Of a DNA stretch of 64,000 nt, positions 57,101 through 64,000 are shown piece after piece. The position numbers and the translations under genes are program-made. Each line of letters begins with the position of its first letter. The first letter of the stretch is position 1. The notes under the pieces were generated by a model. The model saw only the letters and a program-made list of their open reading frames with translations. It had not been told where the DNA came from and made no database searches. The DNA is taken from NCBI GenBank assembly GCA_905182405.1, contig CAJJBQ010000002.1, forward strand, positions 1,908,483 through 1,972,482, read 5' to 3'. This DNA is from Akkermansiaceae bacterium. GTDB taxonomy: Bacteria; Verrucomicrobiota; Verrucomicrobiia; Verrucomicrobiales; Akkermansiaceae.

Positions 57101-60100
57101 GCGAAATTTTCTACAACGCAGAGATCCGCAAAAGCGGAAGCCCCTTCACCCGCGCCACCAACTCCGCGATCGACCACGGTAAGTGGAAGCTCCCGGGTGA
57201 TCGTCTTTTCCGCAATCGCCGCCGAAGTGTCATCGACGCCTCGGGAACATCACAAGGGAGTGGAACGCCACGCTACTACGATGATCGCATCGCTCGCTAC
57301 TTCCTCTACCAGCTGGGTCATCCCATCAACGAAATGGAATTCGTTCACTCGGTCGTCAATGACGATGCCTTCAAGCTCCGCGAAAATCACGAGCCCATTT
57401 CCAACGACTTCATGAATCGTAACTTCCCCGGAGGGAGCGATGGCACTCTCCTACGAATCGACGACGAATGGCGCTTCACCAGCGACAATGGAGATTCTCG
57501 CCAAAGCCGCAATGCCGACTGGTCCTACAAGGGCACCGACAATCCCACCGCTTATCAAAGCGAGTGGATCATGCGCTCCCGTGAGTCAGATCACGACTTC
57601 AGCAACTTCATCGAATTCACCCGCGTGATCGCCAGCAAAGATTACGACGCAGAGACGCTAGACCGCATGGCCGACGCCAACATGATGGCCCTCAATGCCG
57701 TTGTTCGTGGATACGATGCTGACTGGGACACCATCACCGTGAATCGTGGAAAGAACGCCTACATGTTCCGTCCGAAAGAGGGTAAAGGCTGGATGCTTAT
57801 CCATTGGGACGGTGACCGTGTTTTCGAAAACACTGGCCAAGCCATCATCGGAGGCAGAACAGGAGTCAGCACCTACTTTAGGGAACCCCACGTCAAGCGG
57901 TTCATGAATTACTACATGACCAAGCTTCTCAACGAGCACACCAAGGGCTCCGCCCGGACCCAGGCTTGGATGCAGGCTGAATCCGATTCCGTTTCGGGCA
58001 CCGGGGTCATCATGCCCATTTCCCACTACACGAACTGGTTCAACAACCGGGAAAACATTGCTCGCAGTTTCATCGGTAACACCACCGCGAACACCTCCTT
58101 CGCCGTCACCACCAGCAATGCCGCCACCACGGATGATCTCTTCACCCTCGCTGGAACCGCCCCACCCACCGTCTTCAAGGTGCGCGTGGTAGATGCTGCG
58201 GGCACTTCCTTCACGTGGACCGACACCACCACCTGGGAGCTGACCAATATCCCGCTTGTGCAAGGATCCAACTCCCTCGCCGTCGAGGGACTCGATCACG
58301 ATGGAAATATCGTAAAGCAACTCGCCTTCACCATCACCAAGAGCAACAACGCCGCACCAGTTCTCGTGATCAACGCCACCCCAAAGTCTCTCAATGTGAG
58401 CCTTGCTGAAACGCTCGATCTCGATGCCTCAAACAGCTTTGACCCCGAAGGTGATTTGCTCACCGTGACTTGGAAGGTGACTCCCGACACAGGCGCGCAA
58501 GTGACCGCTGGAGTAAATAGCGCCAGCATCGCCTTCAACACCCCGGGCTTCTATCTCGTGACTGCCAGCACAACCGATAACAACGCAAACACGAGCACCA
58601 AAACCCTCGGCGTTTCCGCTTATCGCGCTGACCAATTTTCCACCTTTGGAAATCCCGAACTCGAATCTATTTGGAGTCCCTTCAAGACGGACAAGCACGG
58701 CAATTCTCCGAATGACCCTTACTACTCGTTGCAGGATAACGAAGGTCGACTCACCATCCATATTCCGGTGAGCACAACTCCCCTCGGACTCCCCTCACTC
58801 ACTCTTCCGCCCGCCGTTCAGTATATCGACTTCGGCGACGTATGGAAATATGACGACTCCAACGACGAGCTGACGGGCATCTTCGCGCAACCCGCTTATG
58901 ATGACTCCCTATGGCAGTCCGGCCCCGGCTTCCTTGGCTTCGGTGAGATTATTCCCATAATAGATCCAAAAATTCCAGGCCTGCAAACCAATAACTTGCG
59001 GAGAGATCGGAATGCCGGTCTCGTGACCTACTACTTCCGCACCGAATTCGAATTCACAGGCGATCCCATCGGAGCCCAACTCATGATCGATCACCTTGTC
59101 GATGACGGCGTCCGCTATTATCTCAACGGCCAGGTAATCGGAAGCATCCGCCTTCCAGATGGCGTCATCGATTCAAACACCGAAGGCGACAAGCTTCCGC
59201 TTGAAGATATCGTGGAAGAGGGAGTCCTTACCCTAGACGTTTCAAGCTCCCTCTTACAAGGCACCAATGTCTTCGCAGCCGAGGTCCATAACGAAAGCGA
59301 CGGAAGCTCCGACCTTGTCTTCGGCGCCCGCGTTAAGATCGCAGCCAATCCCGTCGGAAATAATGAGATCGATCTCGATGACTCTCTCCATCCTTGGGTC
59401 CGACGAGCTCTTCCCTCCGGCGATTGGACCCTCCAAACCGAAGTGAAGTTGGAAAAAGCCCAGTTCGGCGATTTCTACGCCGGACTCCTCGTCGAAGCCG
59501 ACCAAAATGGAACTTCCTACCGCTACGGAGTGGGAATCGAAGATGGCACCAAGCTTGCGACCTTCAAAGTGAATCCTTCCGGAGTCTCAGAAACGATGGT
59601 CAGCGGCCCCGACCTCCTGAAAGGCATCGCAACCCTTCGTCTCGTGAAGAAAGAAAATCTCCTCACCTTCTACTCGGTCGACAACGGAACCCTCACTCAG
59701 ATTCAGCAAATAACCCTGCCCCCAGGAACCACCTTCACCACCGGAGGAGTCTTTGCCTCAACCGAAACCGAACAGTCCCTCGAAGCCAGCTTTGACTACG
59801 CCATGCTCATCGAACCCAGCGTCGACTTCGCCGCCTGGATGCTCGAAAATGACTTCGCCGATCCAGACGCCGAGTTCGGCAGTACTGGATTGAGCAACCT
59901 TCTGGCCTACGCCTTGGGAGCTGATCTCAGCATCGATGTGACTCCAAACGTGAACTACAATGGAGGAGCACTCACCTTCAGTCACCGACAGCGTCTACCC
60001 GTCAGCGAGCTGACCTATAGCGTCGAGAAATCAACCGACCTCATCACATGGGAAGCGGCCGGCGATCTCACTCCTCAGGGAAATATTCAGCCAAACTCAG

Positions 60101-60189
60101 ATGGCACCTTCACCGTGAACCTCCTAAGCAATATTGATCCCGAAGTAGAGCTTGAGACCTTCTATCGTTTAATTGTGACCCTCCCCTAG
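54193..60189 (+). CDS. Giant secreted lamin-tail / CotH kinase protein
   Basis: 1998 aa from ATG 54193; the signal peptide includes LLSWLGSLFLATSSLAEQ. The frame extends eight codons upstream. Order of parts: lamin-tail domain (about 20-170), galactose-binding-like module (205-370), lamin-tail domains (about 380-480 and 500-630), and a beta-rich region. Then CotH kinase-like domain (about 925-1230) with WDGD at 1205, PKD-like domain (1388-1474), a second galactose-binding-like module (1550-1715), a concanavalin-like segment (about 1725-1875), and a C-terminal STDLITW...FYRLIV module. It is a full-length paralogue of the 16941-23219 protein, lacking the last lamin-tail domain and calcium repeats. 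Stands alone; it converges on the araC-type gene with a short palindrome between. Confidence 0.88.
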   Translation: MKTSFLSKSPTALLSWLGSLFLATSSLAEQVIFTEIQYNAPVGQPDFIEITNNTGTPFDFGNWYFSDGITFTFPDFDAGDTDAHILKPFERILVSEVDETTLRTAYPNIPAAVRVYGPYTNSLSNSGETLSLSDKNGIVMTTVDYNDGGKWPAAPDGTGHTLTRINPNLSNAEWRNWMSSAAPGGTPGRPSASEDDLPTTTTQIFQTTSVWKYDQNVTNIDRGTTWREPDFDDSGWLEGPGPFGRNAGDPFATPWTTGGRTTYYLRQDFQFNNAFSSATINIDSHLDDGLVVYLNGQEITRFNMPNGEIAYDTTASSGREWDDLAEIASGIDISAALQTGMNVLAVGVHNAAAGSSDIAFGANISITAAAPPSGALPNLIISEVHFGIDGNIDWIELHAPGNSPISAAGLKLSPNRTLTDTVDLTGNIPAGGYLSFPVTLPIDENGDVDLFLIQGNTVIDATRLDRDRGEEGFQSYPVGQEWFGGTGHTRDAPNDPASRQTNIVINEIMYDAPSDQGTGEYIELYNRGSETVDMSGWKISKGVKFDFPAGTSLVAGAYLVIAADAQYLVDGHGTLPVIGNWSGSLRDRGELLRIVDANGNLVDEVDYMPEGDWPNFADGDGSSMELRHPDMDNNISTAWGDSEESQKSTMQSFSYTAEFLRSKWLPLSSGQELQSHLVGDSHIILENVSVKKDGVGSNLVLNGGNMSSNQNSSGGWVCQGTHWASFFNNGQLNLVADGHGDNKANRAEVDMTAPIVGNSYTLSFDARWVSGKSRIIFQTLDHGFGTNFLIPIPANLGTPGAANSVSLASAAPTVTGVIHSPAVPGTATPVTVSARIDSADALSSAELVYRISNDNGNGTWVRRTLSNDGSGLFSTAVNNFTNQGDIIQFYVEAKSGSTTTFQPRYGPDRPAMWIVDGRDMPDKLLRERFIVSNYDRRALNTGTGGGAAFDYKFPRMSNHFFNATFIANESEIFYNAEIRKSGSPFTRATNSAIDHGKWKLPGDRLFRNRRRSVIDASGTSQGSGTPRYYDDRIARYFLYQLGHPINEMEFVHSVVNDDAFKLRENHEPISNDFMNRNFPGGSDGTLLRIDDEWRFTSDNGDSRQSRNADWSYKGTDNPTAYQSEWIMRSRESDHDFSNFIEFTRVIASKDYDAETLDRMADANMMALNAVVRGYDADWDTITVNRGKNAYMFRPKEGKGWMLIHWDGDRVFENTGQAIIGGRTGVSTYFREPHVKRFMNYYMTKLLNEHTKGSARTQAWMQAESDSVSGTGVIMPISHYTNWFNNRENIARSFIGNTTANTSFAVTTSNAATTDDLFTLAGTAPPTVFKVRVVDAAGTSFTWTDTTTWELTNIPLVQGSNSLAVEGLDHDGNIVKQLAFTITKSNNAAPVLVINATPKSLNVSLAETLDLDASNSFDPEGDLLTVTWKVTPDTGAQVTAGVNSASIAFNTPGFYLVTASTTDNNANTSTKTLGVSAYRADQFSTFGNPELESIWSPFKTDKHGNSPNDPYYSLQDNEGRLTIHIPVSTTPLGLPSLTLPPAVQYIDFGDVWKYDDSNDELTGIFAQPAYDDSLWQSGPGFLGFGEIIPIIDPKIPGLQTNNLRRDRNAGLVTYYFRTEFEFTGDPIGAQLMIDHLVDDGVRYYLNGQVIGSIRLPDGVIDSNTEGDKLPLEDIVEEGVLTLDVSSSLLQGTNVFAAEVHNESDGSSDLVFGARVKIAANPVGNNEIDLDDSLHPWVRRALPSGDWTLQTEVKLEKAQFGDFYAGLLVEADQNGTSYRYGVGIEDGTKLATFKVNPSGVSETMVSGPDLLKGIATLRLVKKENLLTFYSVDNGTLTQIQQITLPPGTTFTTGGVFASTETEQSLEASFDYAMLIEPSVDFAAWMLENDFADPDAEFGSTGLSNLLAYALGADLSIDVTPNVNYNGGALTFSHRQRLPVSELTYSVEKSTDLITWEAAGDLTPQGNIQPNSDGTFTVNLLSNIDPEVELETFYRLIVTLP

Positions 60190-60200
60190 CCAGGGAAGGG

Positions 60201-60216
60201 CCCATCCGAGGATGGG
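60201..60216. terminator. Hairpin between convergent genes
   Basis: CCCATCCGAGGATGGG forms a stem of up to 7 bp midway between the stops of the giant protein gene (60189) and the araC-type gene (60223). The plus strand continues with CTTAACTTTT. A bidirectional terminator is likely but weak by length. Confidence 0.45.
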
Positions 60217-60222
60217 TCGCGC

Positions 60223-60954
60223 TTAACTTTTCATCGCCTGGCCGCGATAACTTTTAGGAGTCATCCCCGCGACTTTCCCAAACTGGCGGGTGAAGGAACT
60301 TTGATCGCTATACCCGCAGGAAAGGGCGATCTCACTGAGACTCTTGTCGCTTGATTCAAGCAAGTGACAAGCAGCCTCAATCCGACAGCGCGTAATGTAT
60401 TGCTTGGTTGAAATACCAAACAGCCCCTCGATGCGCTGACTGATCTGGTAAGTCGATAATCCGGTCGCTTCAGCGAGTTCACCAAGGCGCAAAGGCCCAT
60501 CAAGATGCGCCCGAATATAATTGAGGACCTTCGCCAGCGCCTCCAAATCCAGAGGACTCGATTTCGCGCCATCGACGTCTCTCGAAATTCCGGAGAGTCC
60601 GACAATCTCGCCTTCTTCATCTCGCAACGCACGCTTCCAGGTCAGGCACCATCCTTGCCGGCCATCAGGATAAATGTGGAGCTCCAACTGACTACGGATT
60701 GCCGCACCCCCTTCAAGAATTCTCCGGTCCTGCCCCTCAAATTCATCGCCCAGTGGGCTCGGAAAAACTTCTGCTGCTGTCTTGCCCAAAAGGTCACTTT
60801 TGAGCGTCTTGCCACAGCGCCCTACCAAGGTCGTATTTACGAAATGGTAACGTGCCCCGGCGTCTTTGACAAAGTAGGTCGTGTCAGGAACCTCATCGAA
60901 TAGTTCGTCCCCACCCAGGGAACGATTCAGCGACTCATTCAATTCACGCGGCAT
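60223..60954 (-). CDS. AraC family regulator with a PAS sensor domain
   Basis: 243 aa from the ATG at 60954 (MPRELNESLNRSLGGDEL). The frame remains open far upstream but overlaps the next gene there. PAS domain (about 15-130): DTTYFVKDAGARYHFVNTTL, with GLSGISRDV at its end. Two helix-turn-helix motifs of the AraC DNA-binding domain follow (about 140-243): RLGELAEATGLSTYQISQRI, and EIALSCGYSDQSSFTRQFGK before GMTPKSYR. It is divergent from the DHDPS-like gene with 96 bp between starts, so it most likely activates the hydroxyproline genes; the PAS pocket is the probable ligand site. Confidence 0.9.
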   Translation of the reverse strand: MPRELNESLNRSLGGDELFDEVPDTTYFVKDAGARYHFVNTTLVGRCGKTLKSDLLGKTAAEVFPSPLGDEFEGQDRRILEGGAAIRSQLELHIYPDGRQGWCLTWKRALRDEEGEIVGLSGISRDVDGAKSSPLDLEALAKVLNYIRAHLDGPLRLGELAEATGLSTYQISQRIEGLFGISTKQYITRCRIEAACHLLESSDKSLSEIALSCGYSDQSSFTRQFGKVAGMTPKSYRGQAMKS

Positions 60955-61050
60955 AGCTGGCACCAGCACACGCCATTTTAGACAAAATAAAAAGGAAACA
61001 CTCGCATTACAGACAAGACGAATGAACGCATTTTGTGCATTCTCTCCGCC
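60955..61050. promoter_or_regulatory. Divergent control region of the hydroxyproline cluster
   Basis: 96 bp shared by the regulator and the catabolic genes. Contains an AT-rich stretch (TTTAGACAAAATAAAAAGG, about 60976-60994) and an interrupted inverted repeat GAATG...CATTC (about 61020-61042). The exact promoter elements could not be fixed. Confidence 0.4.
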
Positions 61051-61995
61051 ATGCCCAACTCCTCTGCGCCCATCTTTCAAGGCTGCATCCCCGCTCTCAT
61101 GACTCCTTGCGATGCGCAGGGAGAGATCAACTACGAGGCTCTCGTCGCCACCGCACAAGAGCTCATCTCCCAAGGAATGCGAGCCGTCGTCTATTGCGGT
61201 TCCATGGGCGACTGGCCCCTCCTTACCGATGCCCAACGCCAGGAAGGAGTCCGCCGTCTTGTCGAAGCCGGTGTCCCGGTCGTCGTCGGCACTGGAGCCC
61301 AGAATACCAAAATCGCAGCTGAGCACGCCGCTCATGCCCGTGAGGTTGGAGCTCACGGCCTCATGGTCATTCCCCGGGTCCTCTCCCGCGGCTCCGCACC
61401 TGCCGCCCAGCGCAATCATTTCAGCGCCATTTTAGAAGCGGGAGGAGATCTTCCCGCCGTTATTTACAACAGCCCCTACTACGGCTTCGAAACAAAAGCG
61501 GATCTCTTTTTCTCTCTCCGTGAGCAGTTCTCATCCCTCGTAGGCTTCAAGGAATTCGGAGGAGCATCCTCCCTGAGCTACGCGGCCGAAAACATCACCT
61601 CACTCGACGAATCAGTCATCCTCATGGCCGGAGTCGACACCCAGGTCTTCCACGGCTTCGTCAATTGCGGAGCCACCGGAGCCATCACCGGAGTGGGCAA
61701 TGCACTCCCAAAAGAGATTCTCCGCTTCGTCGCACTCTGCCAATCAGCCGCAACTGGAAATCAACAAGACCGACGCTGGGCCCTCGAACTCACCGAAGCA
61801 CTCACCGTCCTTTCAACCTTCGACGAAGGCCCTGACCTTGTCCTCTTTTACAAGGAACTCATGGTCCTCGAGGGTCACGGCGCCTACTTGCATCAAATCT
61901 ACGGAAACGACCAGCTCAGCCCCAGCCAAAAGCAGTTCCTCCACACCCAGTGGCGTCTCTTCCGCAACTGGTGGGCCAATTGGGACGGCAAATAA
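61051..61995 (+). CDS. DHDPS-family protein, probable pyrroline-4-hydroxy-2-carboxylate deaminase
   Basis: 314 aa from ATG 61051 (MPNSSAPIFQGCIPALMTPC); an upstream in-frame start at 61033 would add six residues. TIM-barrel lyase/aldolase family: Schiff-base lysine in LVGFKEFGGASS, catalytic Tyr in AVIYNSPYYGFE, and the phosphate-loop-like CGSMGDW. Dihydrodipicolinate synthase itself is less likely, because the gene is followed by 4-hydroxyproline epimerase and a DadA-like oxidase. In that setting the family member deaminates 1-pyrroline-4-hydroxy-2-carboxylate to 2-oxoglutarate semialdehyde. First gene of the catabolic operon. Confidence 0.85.
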   Translation: MPNSSAPIFQGCIPALMTPCDAQGEINYEALVATAQELISQGMRAVVYCGSMGDWPLLTDAQRQEGVRRLVEAGVPVVVGTGAQNTKIAAEHAAHAREVGAHGLMVIPRVLSRGSAPAAQRNHFSAILEAGGDLPAVIYNSPYYGFETKADLFFSLREQFSSLVGFKEFGGASSLSYAAENITSLDESVILMAGVDTQVFHGFVNCGATGAITGVGNALPKEILRFVALCQSAATGNQQDRRWALELTEALTVLSTFDEGPDLVLFYKELMVLEGHGAYLHQIYGNDQLSPSQKQFLHTQWRLFRNWWANWDGK

Positions 61996-62019
61996 AAAAC
62001 GACCAAGCACCCTCCAAAG

Positions 62020-62085
62020 TCCGCCGTGGCTCGCAGTGCGAAGGATGACCCCTAATTCCATTTATCCCATCCCTCCGTGGTTACC
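62020..62085 (+). repeat. TCCGCCG palindrome (copy 3) and a leader-repeat relative
   Basis: TCCGCCGTGGCTCGCAGTGC followed by GAAGGATGA (62020-62048), then CATTTATCCC and CCCTCCGTGGTTACCCC (62058-62085), a divergent copy of the sulfatase leader repeat. They occupy the gap between the DHDPS-family and epimerase genes; the GTG of the repeat (62077) is in frame with the epimerase but is not needed as start. Confidence 0.55.
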
Positions 62086-62139
62086 CCTCAACTCCACAAA
62101 GGAGGAAGCCCCCCAACCAAGCCTTCAACGTTCCCAGCC

Positions 62140-63084
62140 ATGACCATTTCCGTCATCGATTCCCACACTGGAGGCGAACCGACCCGTGCCGTCATCGATA
62201 GCGAGCTCACCCCACCGGAACCCGGGGCCCTCGCCGCAAGAGATTTTTTAAGCCGTGAGCACGACTGGCTACGACGCGCCCTCATCCTCGAACCCCGCGG
62301 CTTCGAAGCGATCGTCGGCGCTTATCTTTGCAAACCAACCGATCAAACCTGCGTCACCGGCGTCGTCTTTTTCAACAACGTTTCCTATCTCAACGGCTGC
62401 CTCCACGGAACCATCGGAGTGGTCGCCATACTCGCCCACACCGGAGAAATTTCCGTCGGAGTTCACCGTATCGAAACTCCTTCCGGAGTGGTCACCGCAA
62501 CCCTAGCCGCGGATGGATCGGTCACCGTTAACAATGTGCCCTCCTATCGCTTCCGCGAAAGCCAGGAGGTCGAGGTCCCCGGCCATGGCCTCGTCACCGG
62601 CGATATCGCATGGGGCGGAAACTGGTTCTTCCTCATTCAAGACCAAGGGCCCGAAGTCTGCTTTTCCGAAATCGAAGCACTCACCCATTTCACTTCTGCA
62701 GTAGGACAAGCGCTTACCGAACAGGGAATCACAGGTGCCGACGGCGAACTCATCGACCACATCGAAACCTTCGGCTCACCGAATGAAGGAGTAGATGCCG
62801 ATAGCCAAAACTTCGTCCTCTGCCCCGGTAGAGCCTACGATCGCTCACCCTGCGGCACCGGAACGAGCGCCAAGCTCGCCTGTCTCGCCGCCTCGGGAAA
62901 GCTCGCAGAAGGAGAACTTTGGAAACAAGCCAGCATCATTGGCACTGTCTTCGAATGCCAGTTTTTGAATCTTCCTGAAGAAGGAATGATCACCCCCATC
63001 ATTAGCGGAAAAGCCCATATTACTGGGAAATCGACCTTCGTTCTCGATCCCGAAGACCCCTTCAAATTCGGCATTTCACCATGA
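62140..63084 (+). CDS. 4-hydroxyproline 2-epimerase (proline racemase family)
   Basis: 314 aa from ATG 62140 (MTISVIDSHTGGEPTRAVID); an in-frame GTG at 62077 would add 21 residues without homology. The two catalytic cysteines of the family are both present: NGCLHGTIGV (usually MCGHGTIG) and DRSPCGTGTSAKL. The two-Cys arrangement indicates an epimerase, not a Cys-less or Ser/Cys 3-hydroxyproline dehydratase. It should turn trans-4-hydroxy-L-proline into cis-4-hydroxy-D-proline. Its stop overlaps the next start (ATGA), so translation is coupled with the oxidase. Confidence 0.9.
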   Translation: MTISVIDSHTGGEPTRAVIDSELTPPEPGALAARDFLSREHDWLRRALILEPRGFEAIVGAYLCKPTDQTCVTGVVFFNNVSYLNGCLHGTIGVVAILAHTGEISVGVHRIETPSGVVTATLAADGSVTVNNVPSYRFRESQEVEVPGHGLVTGDIAWGGNWFFLIQDQGPEVCFSEIEALTHFTSAVGQALTEQGITGADGELIDHIETFGSPNEGVDADSQNFVLCPGRAYDRSPCGTGTSAKLACLAASGKLAEGELWKQASIIGTVFECQFLNLPEEGMITPIISGKAHITGKSTFVLDPEDPFKFGISP

Positions 63085-64000
63085 GCGACTCCGGGAAAAA
63101 TATCCTCGTCGTCGGCGGAGGGGTCATCGGGCTCAGTATTGCATACTCTCTCTCCAAGTCCGGCCATCACGTCCGCGTTATGGAGCGCGATCCCTCGCTC
63201 ACCGATTCATGCTCCAGCGGTAACGCCGGCATGATTGTGCCCAGCCATTTCATCCCCCTCGCCGCTCCCGGGGTCATTTCCCAAGGACTCAAGTGGATGC
63301 TCAATCCCAAGAGCCCTTTCTTTTTGCGACCCCGCCTCGACCCCGCCCTCGCCCGGTGGATCTGGCTCTTCATGCGCCACTCCAATCAGCAACACGTCCA
63401 AAACAGCGCAGAACTTCTGCGCGACCTCAGCCTACTCAGCCGACGTCTCCACCTCGAACTCGCTGAGCAGGAAAATTTCCCACTCGTCGACAAAGGCCTC
63501 CTCATGCTTTGCCAGTCTCAGAAAGGACTCGACGAAGAAGCGGAAGTCGCGGAGTCCGCCCATCGTCTCGGACTCGAAGCCGAAGTCATCAACCTCACCC
63601 GACTGTATGAGCTCGAACCGAACGCTAAAATCAACGCCAAGGGTGGCGTCTGGTTCCCACAAGATTGCCACCTCGATCCCTCCGACTTCATCCAAGCCCT
63701 CCGCCGGGGAATTAAAAAAGCAGGTGGTGAGTTCATCGACGCCGAGGCAGAGAACCTCGACGACTCCACCATCGTCACCAAGACAGGTGAAAAGCACACC
63801 GCCGACACCATCGTTCTCGCCGGCGGAATCGCCACGCTCAATCTCGCCCGCGATCTTGGCCTCAAGCTTCCCATGCAGGGAGGAAAGGGCTACTCGCTCA
63901 CTCTTCCCAAACCCCTCCGAAACCCCGAACTCTGCTCCCTTTTAAAAGAAGGCCGCGTCGCCGTCACCCCCATGGGCGATCAACTGCGCGTCGCTGGCAC
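63081..64000 (+). CDS. FAD-dependent D-amino-acid dehydrogenase/oxidase (DadA-like), 3' end outside window
   Basis: The frame begins at ATG 63081 (MSDSGKNILVVGGGVIGLSI), with the FAD-binding GGGVIG motif. It continues with SGNAGMIVPSHFIPLAAPGV, the DadA-type segment after the FAD fold, then GGVWFPQDCHLDP, TIVLAGGIATLNLARDL and PMQGGKGYSLTL, and is open to the last base (306 residues visible of about 415). In this context it should oxidise cis-4-hydroxy-D-proline to the pyrroline substrate of the DHDPS-family enzyme. The ATGA overlap with the epimerase gene shows an operon. Confidence 0.9.
   Translation, partial: MSDSGKNILVVGGGVIGLSIAYSLSKSGHHVRVMERDPSLTDSCSSGNAGMIVPSHFIPLAAPGVISQGLKWMLNPKSPFFLRPRLDPALARWIWLFMRHSNQQHVQNSAELLRDLSLLSRRLHLELAEQENFPLVDKGLLMLCQSQKGLDEEAEVAESAHRLGLEAEVINLTRLYELEPNAKINAKGGVWFPQDCHLDPSDFIQALRRGIKKAGGEFIDAEAENLDDSTIVTKTGEKHTADTIVLAGGIATLNLARDLGLKLPMQGGKGYSLTLPKPLRNPELCSLLKEGRVAVTPMGDQLRVAG

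Noticed and set aside
60955..61419. Extended N terminus of the araC-type frame
   Set aside because: The open frame continues upstream only by running antisense through the DHDPS-family gene; the PAS domain starts right after the ATG at 60954.

Overview
This is a window from a high-GC bacterial chromosome, most likely of a marine or aquatic Verrucomicrobiota (a planctomycete-like PVC bacterium is the alternative). The basis is the family mix: four DUF1549/DUF1553 proteins (three carry an N-terminal planctomycete cytochrome C domain), three Tat-type DUF1501 proteins, DUF1080, two sulfatases, two giant lamin-tail/CotH proteins, and secreted proteins with thrombospondin type-3-like calcium repeats. 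Several housekeeping genes (ppk, engB, lepA, yaaA, two DEAD-box helicases) are interspersed. No rRNA, tRNA, CRISPR array, prophage or transposase was seen.

Layout. 1-7679: the end of ppk, then a co-directional DUF1080 / cytochrome-DUF1549-DUF1553 / DUF1501 triad. 8057-13002: a MATE exporter, two sulfatases and engB. 13023-23219 (minus): a tight operon of a giant CotH/lamin-tail protein followed by DUF1549-DUF1553 and DUF1501. 23349-26465: a frameshifted cytochrome c gene, a secreted LamG/calcium-repeat protein and a Sel1-repeat remnant. 26466-34563: two RhlE-type helicases, yaaA, a small membrane protein, a very charged small protein, a PQQ-propeller protein, an M24 peptidase and a broken class IV aminotransferase. 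34707-38941: a second plus-strand cytochrome/DUF1501 pair with a DUF1080 fragment behind it. 39150-46927 (minus): an L-rhamnose catabolic operon (isomerase, aldolase/dehydrogenase fusion, an Mqo-family dehydrogenase, rhamnulokinase) and its LacI-type regulator, with matching operator palindromes upstream of both. 47224-50358: an orphan cytochrome-DUF1549-LamG-DUF1553 protein. 50833-53616: lepA and a DUF1963 protein. 54193-60189: the second giant CotH/lamin-tail protein. 60223-64000: a hydroxyproline catabolic cluster (PAS-AraC regulator, DHDPS-family deaminase, 4-hydroxyproline epimerase, D-amino-acid oxidase-like enzyme cut by the window end).

The genes fit a degrader of sulfated, rhamnose-rich polysaccharide and of collagen-like protein. 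Sulfatases and the secreted heme/DUF1501 modules would act outside or at the envelope. The rhamnose operon would convert L-rhamnose to dihydroxyacetone phosphate and lactate, and the hydroxyproline genes would feed 2-oxoglutarate semialdehyde towards the TCA cycle.

Two general features stand out. The intergenic space is rich in decayed genes: cytochrome c, Sel1, class IV aminotransferase, DUF1080, DUF2207 and one unrecognised frame. It also holds several families of short dispersed repeats, one of which supplies the GTG start codon of both sulfatase genes.
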